Notes under the pieces: generated by a model
Seen by the model: the letters and a program-made list of their open reading frames with translations, nothing else
Databases searched by the model: none
Told to the model about the DNA's origin: nothing
Assembly: GCF_029227915.1 (NCBI RefSeq)
Contig: NC_079889.1
Location: 9,114,001-9,178,000, forward strand
Source: Hydractinia symbiolongicarpus
Taxonomy: Eukaryota; Cnidaria; Hydrozoa; Anthoathecata; Hydractiniidae
Direction: 5' to 3'
Length of the DNA stretch: 64,000 nt
Shown: one piece after another, positions 22,704-34,850 of the stretch
How the letters are laid out: each line of letters opens with the position of its first letter
Position numbering within the stretch: position 1 is the first letter of the stretch
Program-made: the position numbers and the translations under genes

Positions 22704-24258
22704 TTAAATTAAAAAATTTTCATTATAAGTTTGAAGAATGTCGACATTAAACGACTGTTCTCTTGATCCGTATATTACACTTTTCTTCTCGATTCGACGG
22801 TGCACAGCCTGATTTCCCTTGTTCGGCACATTACTTTTCCTTTTCATTGCCGCTCTTATAACGTCATTAAAAAATTTGTTTGTAAATAAAACCTTACGCG
22901 AAAACGGAACTTTAGTGTCCTTTTCTTCCGGATGAGCTGGTATATTGGTCCGTCTATTTCCGACCTGGTCGTTCCTAGTGTTATTCTTGTTATTATCGAG
23001 TTTAAAAGAAGTCATATTGGCAATCTTGCCAACAATATTTGTGTTGTTAATGTCTTTTGTAAAGTTACTTTTGACCTGCGTTTTTTCAGATTGACTGTCT
23101 GTAAAACCTTTATGTCTGTTTAAACGAGTGTGTGTATCTTCGTGTAACATCATATTTGCTAAACGATCATTTTCAAAACGTTTTAAATCATGTCTGTGTT
23201 GCGCAAGTAACTTACCTCGAAAATTACTCAACGCAAAATTATGCGGTAGATGATCTTCTAAGTACTTTAATGTACTATATGACGATGCGCCATTTTGAAG
23301 TGGCGGTTTTTGATTGGTTAAAAACTGGGAGTGGCCACTTGGATTGCTGATTGGTATAAACAAGCCTAAATCATCAGGTAAACCTTTATGTTGATTCTTT
23401 CGTACACTCTGCGCTTGTAATCTTGTCATCGTTTTTTCTGCAGTTTCGTCGTTAATACTTTTGAAGACATCGCTAAGTTTGGATAAAGGTATCGAACCAG
23501 GTTGAGCGAAATGTTGTACCATGGATTCTTGCTCCAATTTTTGTAAGATAGCCTGTCGCCGCTTTAAGTCGTTTATTAACTTGTCTTCCAGTTGTGTGTA
23601 TTTTATATCAAGGATGTCTTTGGCAGCATTATTACCAGAATTCGAGGTTGCCTCGCTGAAAATTCTTTTCACAGCAGTCGAATTTGTCTCCTTTTTTTTT
23701 AGTAGGCTTTCTCCATTGATTTTTGATCGTGCAGCGATGCTTTCAATAATCTGAGGGGCAAAGGATTCAAATTGAGACAAACTTAAAGGACGAATACCAC
23801 CTGTACTTTCATGCAGTAAGGAAACATCGTCTCGTAATTCCTCATTGATGGTTTCGAGTTCTTCGGCTGTTGATTTTGTTGGCAGTTCAAAATTGGATGT
23901 TTGAGATAACAACTCGCTATTTTGCAGTAGGGAAGGAGTTGGCTCAAATGAATCTCTAGTAGATGTAGGAGAAGCAAGCGACTCTGATAATTGTGGAATG
24001 TTGGTATCAAGCAAGGATGAAAATTGCTTTGATGCTGGAGGTGACTGTTGACCAAAAAAGTTAGATACCTGCGGTAGAAGCTGACTACGAATTAGGTTTT
24101 TATCAATGGTATCAACACTGTTACGTTGCTGTGAAAACAGATTTCGATCATACCCAAGATTGTTTAACAGATTACGGTATTGGAAGTAATCAGACCAATT
24201 TTCGGAATGACCATCGCTTTGAGGCTCCCCAAGTAAACTTGAAGATGACTTGTCTCCG

Positions 24259-24328
<70 letters not shown>

Positions 24329-25917
24329 AATTGTTATTAATGTTATTGCTGTTAATGTTGTTGTCGTTGTCGTTGTTGTTGTTTTTATCCGGCGATAAAA
24401 CTGAAAATCTTTGATTACCAGCTACAGTTTCTAAGCCATTCCGCAGTGGATTCTCAAAACTATTTGTGTTTTCCTGTCCTACATTACTGGCAAGATTTAT
24501 TGGTGAGACACCTTGAAGTTCACCATTCAGCATAGCTTTTAGAATAAGTTGCCCTGCTGCACTGTCTACGACAACGCCATTTATTGTCTTTTGTTTCGGT
24601 CGAGTTACTGCCAGTGATGGGATAAAAGTTGAAGATTCTTGACCTTTAAGGGGTATTGTTGGGTTTGCAAAATTCTGAAAAACTGGTGGCATGGATTGAT
24701 GGTTTTTAAAGCGTGCGGTGTTAGGCTTAAAGTCGTTTGAAGCTGTTGCAAAGTGAGAAGAGTCCGGTCCGCTTCGTAATACCGGGACTAGATAGTCAGT
24801 GTACGTATATTGCGAGTTCCTATTCCTATGTCCGTTGTTGTCTATCCGATGCCTTAAGTGACGATGTTTGTGTCGTTCATCTGAAAATTCAACAGTAAAG
24901 TCAACAGTGTGTTTTTTTTAATAGTCGTGTTTATGTGAGGTATGTGTGATGTCATACTTTTGAGTCGGGTAACTGGTACCTAAATGTGCGAAAGGAATGT
25001 AATACCAGTACAACTGTGTATAAGTTTTTAATTCTCTGAATGATTAAATTAGGTGCATAAACGTTTTATAAAACTTATATGAAGAAACGTTTATATGCTC
25101 TGATTGAACTATCAACTCCTGTTTGTCCTAAATTATGGGATCTGAGTTTATTTACTGTCGAAACTCTCGTTAAAAGATTATTTTTTAACCTAGATTGTGC
25201 TCTGTAAATGTTGAAGAAGATTGCTGCAAAGTTAAGAAACAAAACCCTTGTTTGTATTTTTGTAGGGTTTGTTACACTTTTTAGCTAAACTGTAAAAATA
25301 GAGGGATGTCACTAGCAAACCTTATTTTATCTATTTGCTGAGTAACGTTGACTTATCTCGTGCGCTATCTCACTTTAACGGTAAGGAACTGAAACAGTCC
25401 TTTAAAAAGTTTAGTTCTTAGGTAAGTCTTAATTATTCAGGTGTCGCTACTTACCTTGAAGATTCAGTGTGATATATGAAATGTCATGCAATGTTTGGTA
25501 TGAGTAAGTAAGATTAAAATGTTGATTTTATGTTAGATGAAATAATTATATGGTCCTAAAATTAAAGTTAACGGACAAATGTTAAAGCACATATTTTAAA
25601 CATAATATTTCTTCTACACCAACAAAAGAAAGGGCTACAATAAACAGAAAAATATTTCAGATCCTTTCTTTTAATTAGGAGAAAGTATTTTATGAAAACC
25701 TCATTTTTTTAATTGAGACGCCTAATTTTTGACTGGACACGTTATATTTATAAGAGGTCAAATTTGAAAATATGGAATTTTTAAAAGAACTTACGAGGAG
25801 ATTCTTTGCAATTTCGAATTTGATCAAGAAATTCTTTCAATCTGATGTATCCGTTCTCAAATTGCTTTCGTAAGTCTCCGCAAGATATCGTCTTTTGTGG
25901 TAAGGACAAATCTTGAT
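22704..25917 (-). CDS. Unrecognised Asn-rich protein gene, 5' incomplete, at least two exons
   Basis: I do not recognise this gene. Seen: a long 3' exon, 24880-22704, opens at an acceptor (TTTTCAG) and reads 724 codons plus a stop. An upstream exon, 25917-25795 (40 codons), has acceptor TTTTAG and donor GTAAGT. Both junctions are phase 1. The combined 765 aa lacks a start, so one or more 5' exons are missing. The upstream exon has two cysteines (SCGDLRKQFENGYIRLKEFL...NCKE). After the junction comes a basic HRHKHRHLRHR-like stretch, then Ser/Asn/Gln-rich sequence. A polyasparagine run is encoded by an AAC trinucleotide repeat. The charged C-terminus (RIEKKSVIYGSREQ) has several dibasic sites. 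No membrane segment or catalytic motif is visible. Candidate upstream exons lie at 26,558-26,764 and 27,288-27,530 but are unproven. A secreted or matrix protein is possible, but nothing shows it. Confidence 0.75.
24256..24337 (+). repeat. GTT/AAC trinucleotide repeat in coding sequence (polyasparagine)
   Basis: About 27 near-perfect GTT units on the + strand read as AAC, encoding Asn, in the - strand gene. Imperfect GTT-rich flanks continue to about 24,390. The pure codon repeat suggests replication slippage, so length may vary between individuals. Confidence 0.9.
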
Positions 25918-27287
25918 CTAAAAGGCAAACTTGAATTTAGAACACATTAAATTAATTTGTAGGGCAATATTTCTCTGGAATCTTAAATGTGTATTCGAGC
26001 CTTCACTTAAGTAGTTAATTTAGCCAAAAATTACCAAAATTTAGTTTTTCTCCTACAAAAGCTTAGACGCGAAATAACGTGTCAGAGCAAATTTCAATTT
26101 CTCAGAACAAACTTTAAATTAAAATTAGCCAACAAGCACAAAGCCAGTGTAGCCGTATCCTCTTAAATAGTGCAAGACACAATTGTATTTGGGCGAGTAA
26201 AACCATTCCCGCAGTAAACAAAGTATTTCCTGATAATTCCTGCGTGAATTAGGTACAATAGAAGTTATGAAGATGCGCGGTTAGTATTCTCATCACAGGA
26301 AATTCGTTTGCGAGCCAGCGTGTATTTTCCCACATGCACTATTCCTATTTCATGACAGCAAAAAAAAATTTCCTGGGTCTCCTGACTACCACTCAAGTTA
26401 CACGGTTAGCTTTTATTAAAAAACAACATTATGGTTAACCTCAAAAAGGACACGCGAAACATGTACAGTCTCCCACAAAATATAATGAGACAAGTTGGCA
26501 AAATTCCTCCCTACAAATAGTATATAGGCCTTTTCTATACTTTCAACTTGTTATTGCTCACAGCGGGCTTAGGACCATCCCAACTCTTAAAATGTGATAA
26601 TTGTTTCTGACGTCAACGTGGTCATCTTTATCAGATTTTGTGTCTTTGTGGACCTGGGGACGATTATTCACGACTTGATGCTGTTTTCCAACTTTGTGAA
26701 ATCGACGAAAAAGTTTTTCAATATTTTGTGGGAAGTTGTTGTCACGTGTGCTATCATGGAACAAACATTTTTCACATCAAAATAATTGAAAATATACTTT
26801 CTAATCATACAACGTTAAAAAAAGTGCCACTTAGACACAGCATAGTGCATTAAATAATCGGTTTTGCTCCAGGACTTGTCGAATATTATTCTCGAACTCA
26901 GAGCTCTTTGAGATAAACCAGGTCAAAATGCTCTGGGGAAGAGAATGGCCGAATATTACAAGTTTAACACAGGGAGTTTATAAGTGGCAATATTTTAAGT
27001 TCATACTGAGACAAACAGTGTAATAAAAAGTCTTAATCTGATTCTGCATCATTAACTTCTTAAGAGGGATCCCTTTTTTAATTTTAGGAGGACAACTAGT
27101 TTGAGAGAATCAAGACTTTAAGCGAAAAATTCAGAATTGCTTAAAATAATCAGGCTCCTGCATACACGTTTTTTTATAAAGAACCTGTTCATAAGAAATC
27201 GGGCAATATGAGTTGTAAATTTGTAGTTAACTTCTACTACTGCAACTCATTTGACTAAAAAATGATTAATGCTATTACGTTTTCGGA
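25918..27287. other. Upstream region of the Asn-rich gene
   Basis: The missing 5' exons of the - strand gene should lie here or further right. One open - strand stretch at 26,558-26,764 is charged (RDNNFPQNIEKLFRRFHKVG) and could be an exon, but its splice sites are weak. No other support. Confidence 0.35.
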
Positions 27288-27530
27288 TTACATCCGAAAT
27301 CTGATTAAAATGGTCCTTTTCTTCTCCTTTTTCTTCTTGAACCGGTTTTTAAAAGATTGCTGTAAAGTCACGGATTTATCAACTGGGGGTCGGTTTTTCG
27401 ACCCTGCGTGATAGCGACGAAGATGTGAGAAATTGTAAAGAGGATTCGCAGCAATATTACCATAAGCCGTGTTGATAAAAATTTGTCTGAATATATTGAA
27501 TTCTTCTTCTGGATTATCCCAGTTAATTAA
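27288..27530 (-). CDS. Open stretch without start, possible exon
   Basis: Reads about 80 codons without a stop on the - strand, with protein-like composition (NPEEEFNIFRQIF, then NPLYNFSHLRRYH, then a Lys-rich tail). A possible acceptor (AATCCAG) lies inside the start and a possible donor (CGGAT then GTAATC) at the end. It lies upstream of the Asn-rich gene on the same strand. Phases do not fit directly to the exon at 25917, so another exon would be needed. It could also be chance. Confidence 0.25.
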   Translation of the reverse strand, partial: LINWDNPEEEFNIFRQIFINTAYGNIAANPLYNFSHLRRYHAGSKNRPPVDKSVTLQQSFKNRFKKKKEKKRTILIRFRM

Positions 27531-27583
27531 TCATAGGTTCTAATTATTTCAATTAAATCGATACCCAGAGTTCAGCACGCCAT

Positions 27584-27696
27584 TATGAGGATGCTCTCTT
27601 GGCTAGCTATCAGTCTGTTAGCTGTGTCGTCTATAAAAAATTTGGGGATACTGTTGGAGGTGATTCAGTTGGGAATGAAGCAAGAATACTTCTTCA
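27584..27696 (+). CDS. Candidate signal-peptide first exon, unknown gene
   Basis: ATG followed by a hydrophobic leader (MRMLSWLAISLLAVSS), then about 20 residues to a strong donor (TTCAG then GTATAA). No matching downstream exon was found; the following DNA holds a transposon remnant. Weak evidence only. Confidence 0.2.
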
Positions 27697-28204
27697 GGTA
27701 TAAAAGCCAAACAATACTGTCACTTAGTTTTTGAATTGATACAATAAATGCTTCCTAGCATGTTACATAAGATGATTGTTAGTGTTTTGTTACGATTCAT
27801 AATACATTTTTATCAGTTTAGAATGCAGACTTACTTTCTAAAATAAAGAGAAAAAAGCATTGTAGAATTATTAATAATACTACAGATGGTATAGTTAAGC
27901 CATTTCATGTGTTGTTGCCTTTCTTAGTGATGAAGAAACATTTCTTTGATAGACAAGCAAACTACGATTTGTCTTCTTGATTGCCTTAATGAATTAGCTG
28001 GAATTCGAAAAGATGGATAACTAAACGGTATTTCTACGTGCAGTTTTGTTGGGATACCGTAAGGACAAAAATTGTTGTGACTTCAATGCTTACTACACAT
28101 CTATTGCGACTTTATTAAGTTTTATCAACATTTTAAGACGTTTTTTATGACTACCTCTTTATCTTTTTTTATGGAATTTGTACTGTTTTAACAAAACAAA
28201 TAGA

Positions 28205-28600
28205 GGAACTATTTGTAATATATGCAAGTTTTGAAGCCATTACTGAAAAGATCCATGGATGTGCACCAGAAAATAAAAAATCATATAATGAAGCATACTA
28301 AAAGTATACAGACTATGGACATGGTTATAAGGTAGTATGTAGATTTGACGACAAATATAGCTAACCAATTAAAATATATAGAGGTCCAGATGCTGTATAC
28401 AAATTTATGGAAAAATGTTAAAGGAAGTCAGATATTGCAAAGGCATTAAAAACAAACATTTCATGAAGGACATGATAATGATAAAGGAAGATAGAAATAG
28501 TTTCAAAAGAGCGGATAGTTGCCATATATGTGATAAAGAATATACGGACAAAGATATGGTTAAGATTGGCAAAAATTGACCGCGCGCACGTTATTTTGCA
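28205..28600 (+). pseudogene. Decayed polB-like remnant with endonuclease VII-like CxxC motif
   Basis: The + strand reads ELFVIYASFEAITEKIHG, then GYKVVCRFDDKYS, IKIYRGPDAVYKFMEKM, and SCHICDKEYTDKD. This order fits the protein-primed DNA polymerase B / HNH-type fusion found in Polinton-like and related elements of cnidarians. The exonuclease motif normally reads YADFE; here it is YASFE. In-frame stops and a frame change show it is dead. Confidence 0.7.
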
Positions 28601-28696
28601 CAAAACATGGGGGGGATGTTTTTACATTTTGCGGCAGTAACTATTGCGCTTCACGAAAGGTAGATTGCATCTTACGCTTCAGATTATTGCGATTTT

Positions 28697-28862
28697 GAGC
28701 AAACCCCAAAATAATTTATGTCCACAATAACTTATGTCCAAAATAGTTTATGTCCACAATAATTTATGCCACAATAATTAATGTCTGCAATAATTTATGT
28801 CACAATAATTAATGTCTGCAATAATTTATGTCTGCAATATTTTATGTCCGCAATAATATGCC
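28697..28862 (+). repeat. AATAATTTATGTCCACA-type short tandem repeat
   Basis: About nine units of roughly 17-18 bases (ATAATTTATGTCCACA and variants with CTGCA), just after the polB remnant. Confidence 0.75.
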
Positions 28863-28869
28863 CTTCAGG

Positions 28870-29800
28870 TAATGTTAAATGAATATGTATAAAGAATGTA
28901 ATATAAATGTATAACATTTAGATTCTAATCTCTAAGCGAAACTTTATTAGGAAATGACTTTTCCAAACAGCTGTGCATCAAACATCGCAAAAAATGGATA
29001 CAATTTAAACAATTCCAAGGATTGTCAGCTAGTTAAATGTTGAACCATACACTTGAAACTATCATCTAAAGCCATTTAGCCTGTAAAGGCTTTTCATTGT
29101 AACCTGAAAACCCATAGCAGGCTTAAAGTTAGTTATGCATGACATCATGAACAAGCTTTGAGTGAGGCTTTGAAGACATATAGGGTAAAAAAATTGTTTT
29201 TGGCCATTCATTTTGCTTTTTCAACATTTTACATAAATTTCTAACTATCAACCTCGTCCCCAGAGCATCTTGTACCTTTTCTGACATCGGAACGGCGATA
29301 TGAACATAACCCTGGATGAGGCTTGTCCGATATAAACCCTGATTGGCGCGGATGTCTCACATAATTATTGCGTCGCGAGTCTGGGACAAATAGAGGAGAG
29401 AGCTGTTCGTATTTTTAAAAAATAGCGGAGAAACTGAAGCATGTTTTTCAAGCTAAACTTGTAAGATAATTGTAACAATTTACGTTGATAATGTCTTGTA
29501 GTAACAAGACGAAATACCCGTTAAAATAAAATAAAACAAGAAGCCCTGGGGACTCTAAGAATTTCCGCGCGCTACCAAAATATTTGATGAAAACCTGCTA
29601 ATTCGTTGTGTTATTGTGCCAAACATTCGAAGGGGTTTGGTGCAGGAACCTCTGAAGATAAAGCACACCAGTGACATTATATCTTACAACAAACGCAAAC
29701 AAAACGAAACGTGTCATTAAACTCACATTTTAAAAGAAATTGCTAACAAAAAATACAGCCTATCATTCATGGTTGAAAGTCTTGCGATTGAAACGTTTAT
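28870..29800. other. Intergenic, no gene seen
   Basis: AT-rich sequence without supported gene or element ends. The TTAAAATAAAATAAAA word at 29,520 recurs at 30,496. Confidence 0.4.
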
Positions 29801-29805
29801 GGTCT

Positions 29806-30300
29806 TAAACGGCATTAGTTGACAAAAAATCAAAATTTTGATGTGACCATCATTTTCAGCATACTTTTTTTTATTAACTGTGTCAGTTTTTGTCGAAAAT
29901 AAAGCAGTTTTAATTTTTGGATAAATTTTGGCCTAAAATGGCATTTAGGTGACAAAAATCAAAATTTTGATGTCACCATTATGTTCAGCATACTTGTTTT
30001 GTTAACTTTGCCAATTTTTGTTGAAAATGAAGTAGTTTTAATTTTTGGACCAATTTTGGCCTAAAATAACATTTAAGGTGGCAAAAAACCAAAATTTTGA
30101 TGTCACCATCATGTTCAGCATACTTTATTTGTTAACTGTGCCAAATTTTGTTGAAAATAAAATAGTTCTAATTTTTGGACCAATTTTGGCCTAAAATGAC
30201 ATTTAGGTGACAAAAATCAAAATTATTATGTCACCATTATGTTCAGCATACTTTTTTGTTAACTGTGCCAAATTTTGTCGAAAACAAATACCAATTTTAG
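29806..30300 (+). repeat. Tandem repeat of about 128 bp, nearly four copies
   Basis: The word CAGCATAC recurs at 29,857, 29,986, 30,116 and 30,244, with surrounding words kept (CAAAATTTTGATGTCACCAT, TTTTTGGACCAATTTTGGCC). Copies differ by substitutions and one- to two-base indels. Non-coding. Confidence 0.85.
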
Positions 30301-31304
30301 CCTGAACGTCAATACGAGACTTCCCAGTAGTTAAGGAGCTTGGGTACGAAGTTTACATCTGTGATGGAGCAATGTGAAATCCCAGGGTCGATTTTTTCTC
30401 AAAAAATGCTCCGAAAGAAAAAAACGACGGTTTTAAAGAATTTCCTATGCCTTCGGGCGTGGAAATTCAATAATGTCATCATCAATCAAACTACCCGTTA
30501 AAATAAAATAAAATAAAAACATTGTCATCATCAATCAAACTTCTCGTACTTATTTTTATTGTGAAGTCATATGCCCGAATTAATATATTTAATAGAAAAA
30601 TTTACTAAAACATTTACTAAGCAATGAAAGTACAAGAAAAGACATCATAAAGTGATACTGCTTACATGGAAATATTTTAACAGCTGGAAAAGTTACCAAA
30701 TAGAAAGAGAATCAAGTTGTGTCAAACAGACCTAGTGTCGCCCATGTCCTTTATAGACAAAATAACATATTTTACCTTATTGGTAAACATGTTCTATTAC
30801 TTTACAAGTTTTGGTTAGCATTAAAAATATAAAAATGTGATTTCGCATATATTATTGACTTGAGACTTGTTATGGAGTACATTTAGACCAATCTGATAAA
30901 AAATACTTTTGCATGAGGCATAAAAAAATTATATAGGAATTTTGAGAAAGAGAAGAAACCTATAAATTTTAGGCATATAATGAAAAAGGTAAGAATTTTA
31001 GACAGATCGAACAAAATTATTTATACTCTAAGTCACAGCTTGAGTCCCTAATCTGAGATATGGTTAAATCCTATGACTTCAGAATAAATTAAAATATTGA
31101 TCTGAGATTTAGTATCATATAATTTTAGACTGGTTTAATGAGCCAAAAAATAGTCCTATTATCATCATACCTTCTGGGACGCCGATAAGCTGTTCAAGAT
31201 GCGGATTTAGAAAATATTAAAAGCAGTTCTAAGCTTAGAAATTGGTCAGATAATATTCAACCTAAAATTATGCCAGTCCATTATTGTTGTGTTCATATGT
31301 ATTA

Positions 31305-32169
31305 AGGCTGAAATACACTATCATTTTTCAATGATCATTTTCAAATTATCATTGAAAAATGACAGTGTATACAGAAGAAAATGTCATTTTTTACACTCTC
31401 ATGTCCAATGATCCTTAAAAATCAAAAGTTGAACATGTTCAACTTTTAATTTTTCAATGACATTTTTTTCTATTGTTTTAAATCGAATCCATTGTTTTCG
31501 CACACGTGCTTGTTGCACGCGATATAGATTTAGGCGTAAACATAGTTGAAAACAAAGATTTAAACAAAATAATTCACCGGAGAATAAGAAGCGACAGAAA
31601 ATTATATTGAGATTTGGAAACGCCAGCCCAGTTTGTGGGATATTGAATCCCCGTTCTATAAGGACAGAAACAAGAAAGTAAGAAGTCATGAGGTATTTAA
31701 AGGTATCCAAAATGATAAAAACTTCAAAGTTGCGGTTAGTTTGATTTAGCAGGAATTGGGTCTCGTAAATGCGTTGTTTTTCTCTCAATGTCAACTTCTA
31801 TGAGATTTAGGAGCTCATCAAAAATGTTTGGCGGCATTCTTAAAAATGGCGTATACTCTGCAATTTTCTCCACGCGCAGTTCATACATGAGCGTATTGTA
31901 GATGCCAAGTTCATTTCGCCTATTTAACCACGGCTTCACCCATACATTTCTTTGCTTTTTTTTCCTACTTTAGGCTAACTTTCTTGATAACATATACACA
32001 ACAACAGCAGCTGCTATTTCTTCTTCAGAGTCAATGTTGCTAAGAAAAACATGCTCAAGTTTCATGTTTTTAATGATAGTGTATTAGCGCCAAAATTTGT
32101 CATTCTTGATGCCATTGGAATGTATCATTTTGTAAAATGAACATTGAAAATGATAGTGTCTTTCAGCCT
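31305..32169 (-). mobile_element. PIF/Harbinger derivative with TTA target duplication
   Basis: Inverted ends AGGCTGAAATACACTATCAT (left) and, inverted, AGGCTGAAAGACACTATCAT (right), flanked by TTA at 31302-31304 and 32170-32172. The - strand encodes an N-terminal transposase part: EHVFLSNIDSEEEIAAAVVV (about 32,060), then after a frame change VKPWLNRRNELGIYNTLM and FLRMPPNIFDELLNLIE (about 31,940-31,740). It reaches only THLRDPIPAK; the DDE catalytic domain is gone. Non-autonomous deletion derivative. Confidence 0.9.
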
Positions 32170-32172
32170 TTA

Positions 32173-34671
32173 TCGAATCAAACAAATCATTGTTTATGCC
32201 AGTCTGTAAAATGCACCTTTTCATGTGTAGCGTTATCATTTATTGTTATGTCTTGTTAACTCAATTTCTTTGCTCACTTGTTCAGTCCTTGTATCATTGT
32301 GTTTTAGCTTAGCTATATGTATTGTTTAATTGTACTTCACTAATTGATCGTGTCATTAGGGATTTTGTGTTAATTACTTTATATGACACATGTGTCTACA
32401 TTTTCGCTCATTCTGTCAAATCACAAACCTTTCAAGAAAAGGTTTTGTCGAAATTCAATTTCAAGTTTATTCCATTTCATAATCTGGTACGATTAGCTAA
32501 TAATATATTTCAATTTTTGTTTGTCAAACTTTTGTTAAATTTCAGGGCTAAATTTGTATACATTTTAGTTTGAATAACTTAACTAGCCATACCAATCTTT
32601 TAATTTGTATTCAAAGCAAACTAGCCTAAAACTGGATAAACCCCACGGTTATGCCGGCAGACGAAAAATTTATCAATGCTGCTCTTATAATGAGAATACT
32701 TAATTAATCTTCGGCAATGTTTTCTAAGCAAAAAAATAACACCAACGTTGAGATATGTATCTATAATAAAAAGTGTTTTCAGAATAGCAGCAGAATTTTG
32801 AGTTCTAAAAAGTAGGTTTTTGTGGAACTTAATTTTGGTTCAAATCCCAAGGTAGCACACAATACTTGTTGTTGGTAATCTTTTTACCAATACTTTATAA
32901 ACTCTTAAGACATTGGTGATGCACGATTTAATGAATTGAATCGACAAATTAGATCCAAGTGGACTTGTCAATTTCATTTTATCATCCACATGTAAGGTTT
33001 CAGGACGTATTTTTAGGACATATCTTGAGAGTCAATGAAAACGAAAAGTTTTCATATGAGCTTAACTTGCTTTGCCGCAGGAGATAAGCTTTAAAGAATG
33101 CAGATTAATCGCCCTTAAAAACAATAAATTTTCCATTTCTGGCAAATTTGACATTTTTTAATCAACTGAGTTACTAAAACTGAGATCTTGAATTATAGAA
33201 ATTGTCAGTCTCTGAAAATGGCTACCATAATGGTATATACAACTTTTTAAGTTTAATCATATTAATCTTCATTTTTTAGATTTTGGCCTAATTCGCAAAA
33301 TTAAATATCAAAGAGCTAGCCCTAAAAACTCAGTAAACCAATAGAAATCTTTACAACACACCACAGCTTTCAGTTCGGTTTGTAGCTCCAAGAGCTCGAT
33401 ACCACAGTATCCGTCTTATTAGAAAGATTCCTATGCACGCAACAGTTGTGCGGTGTCCATTTACAATTTTTTCTGATCTATCTACACACAGGGTCCATAT
33501 ACCGAAGAGTCGAAGGGGTAGATCCGACTATTTCAACAATATATTGAGATGTTCTTATATTAGAGTGGGGTACCTTTCTTGAAAATGTCACGTGACGCGC
33601 CTATAAGCCTACAACTATCATAAATTTTAAACTTTTTCTTTCGCAAAGAATTTTTTTTGAGAGAACAGAGTTTCATTTTTAAAGTTTTAAAACAGGAAGA
33701 ACATTGCAAAAACAGCAGAGCATGGCAACAAAAAAATTCAACAACCAAACGAACACGCGAAGTTTGATGGCGAACTTTACATTAAACACTTAGCTATTGT
33801 TCGTTTTTTCAAACTTTTAAAACACTGGAATGGTTGAACACACAGTGAAGTTATAAGTAACAACATACCGTATAGAGAATGATGTATGTGTGCACAGGAA
33901 ACTAGTTGGAAAACCAAACAAAGCGCAAATATCTTTTTCAGCATAATGTTGGTCACATTTCTTTGCACCATATGTATTAAAAAAATGAATTATCGCTCTT
34001 TAAAAACGTAAAAATGTTATTTCTGCGAAATATTTTAAATAGTTGAGTATATCTGTCCTTTTCTTGTTCGTTCTTGTTCGATAGCGTAGTGAAAATAGAC
34101 AAGTTCAAACTGCAAGAACTTGGTTTCATTCCCCTTAGATGTGTAATATTGGTTGGAGCCAGTACTTTAAATTAAGGGGGTGGTAACTAATGTGTTCTTG
34201 TTTAGTTACCAGCTCTATTTGATGTATCGATGTTACGCCTTTTTGATTTCAATCGAGTAAACAACTCACTATTCAGTGAGCATGTGCGCATAATTTAAAA
34301 ACATTACTTCCCGCTGCGTGAACAAATTCAACATACTCAGTGGGTGCGATTGAACATGCGCGTACGAAATTAACCAATTGAGTGCCGAGAAAGTCGAAAT
34401 GCTTGTTGCAAACAAGGCTATAGGCAGATAAAATGTCGAAAATAAAACGGTTTATGCGTTAAGCAATAAATACATCAAGAATTCAAGCCTAAATTTGTTT
34501 TTGTTTATAAAACTTTGTTTGTAATCAATACGATTTATTCTCCTTAAAAATTTTTAAAGTCATATTTTTGTACTCTCTCTTTATTTTTGAGTTGTTATGA
34601 GCAACCTTTATTATCACCTACACGAATTTTTAGGTCACTATCGTTTGGAAAATATTAGCCCTCTTAGTACC
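32173..34671. other. Intergenic, no gene seen
   Basis: AT-rich. Short hydrophobic or low-complexity frames (32,322-32,573; 33,560-33,748; 33,777-33,971) have no domain, splice or context support. Confidence 0.45.
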
Positions 34672-34850
34672 AGGGGTGTAGTGGTAGTGCATTCGGGTTG
34701 TAATCAGTTGGTTTAAAGTCTGAGTTACAACATGGGCGCACTTTAAATCTACTGACCTCGGATCGGCTTGTGTGACAGACAAATTAGAGTAATGCTATGC
34801 GTATCTCTTGTAATAATGTAATATAGGTAGTTACAGTCGAAGTGAAAGAA
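34672..34850 (+). mobile_element. tRNA-derived SINE candidate
   Basis: GGTGTAGTGGTAGTGC resembles an RNA polymerase III A box, and GGTTTAAAGTCTG about 30 bases on resembles a worn B box. The tail is unrelated to tRNA. Ends are uncertain and no folding into a tRNA was found. Confidence 0.5.

Noticed and set aside
24131-24340. Polycysteine frame on the + strand
   Set aside because: Antisense reading of the AAC/GTT repeat inside the - strand gene.
26594-26853. Overlapping hydrophobic frames on the + strand
   Set aside because: They overlap each other and a charged - strand frame; no splice, leader or domain support.
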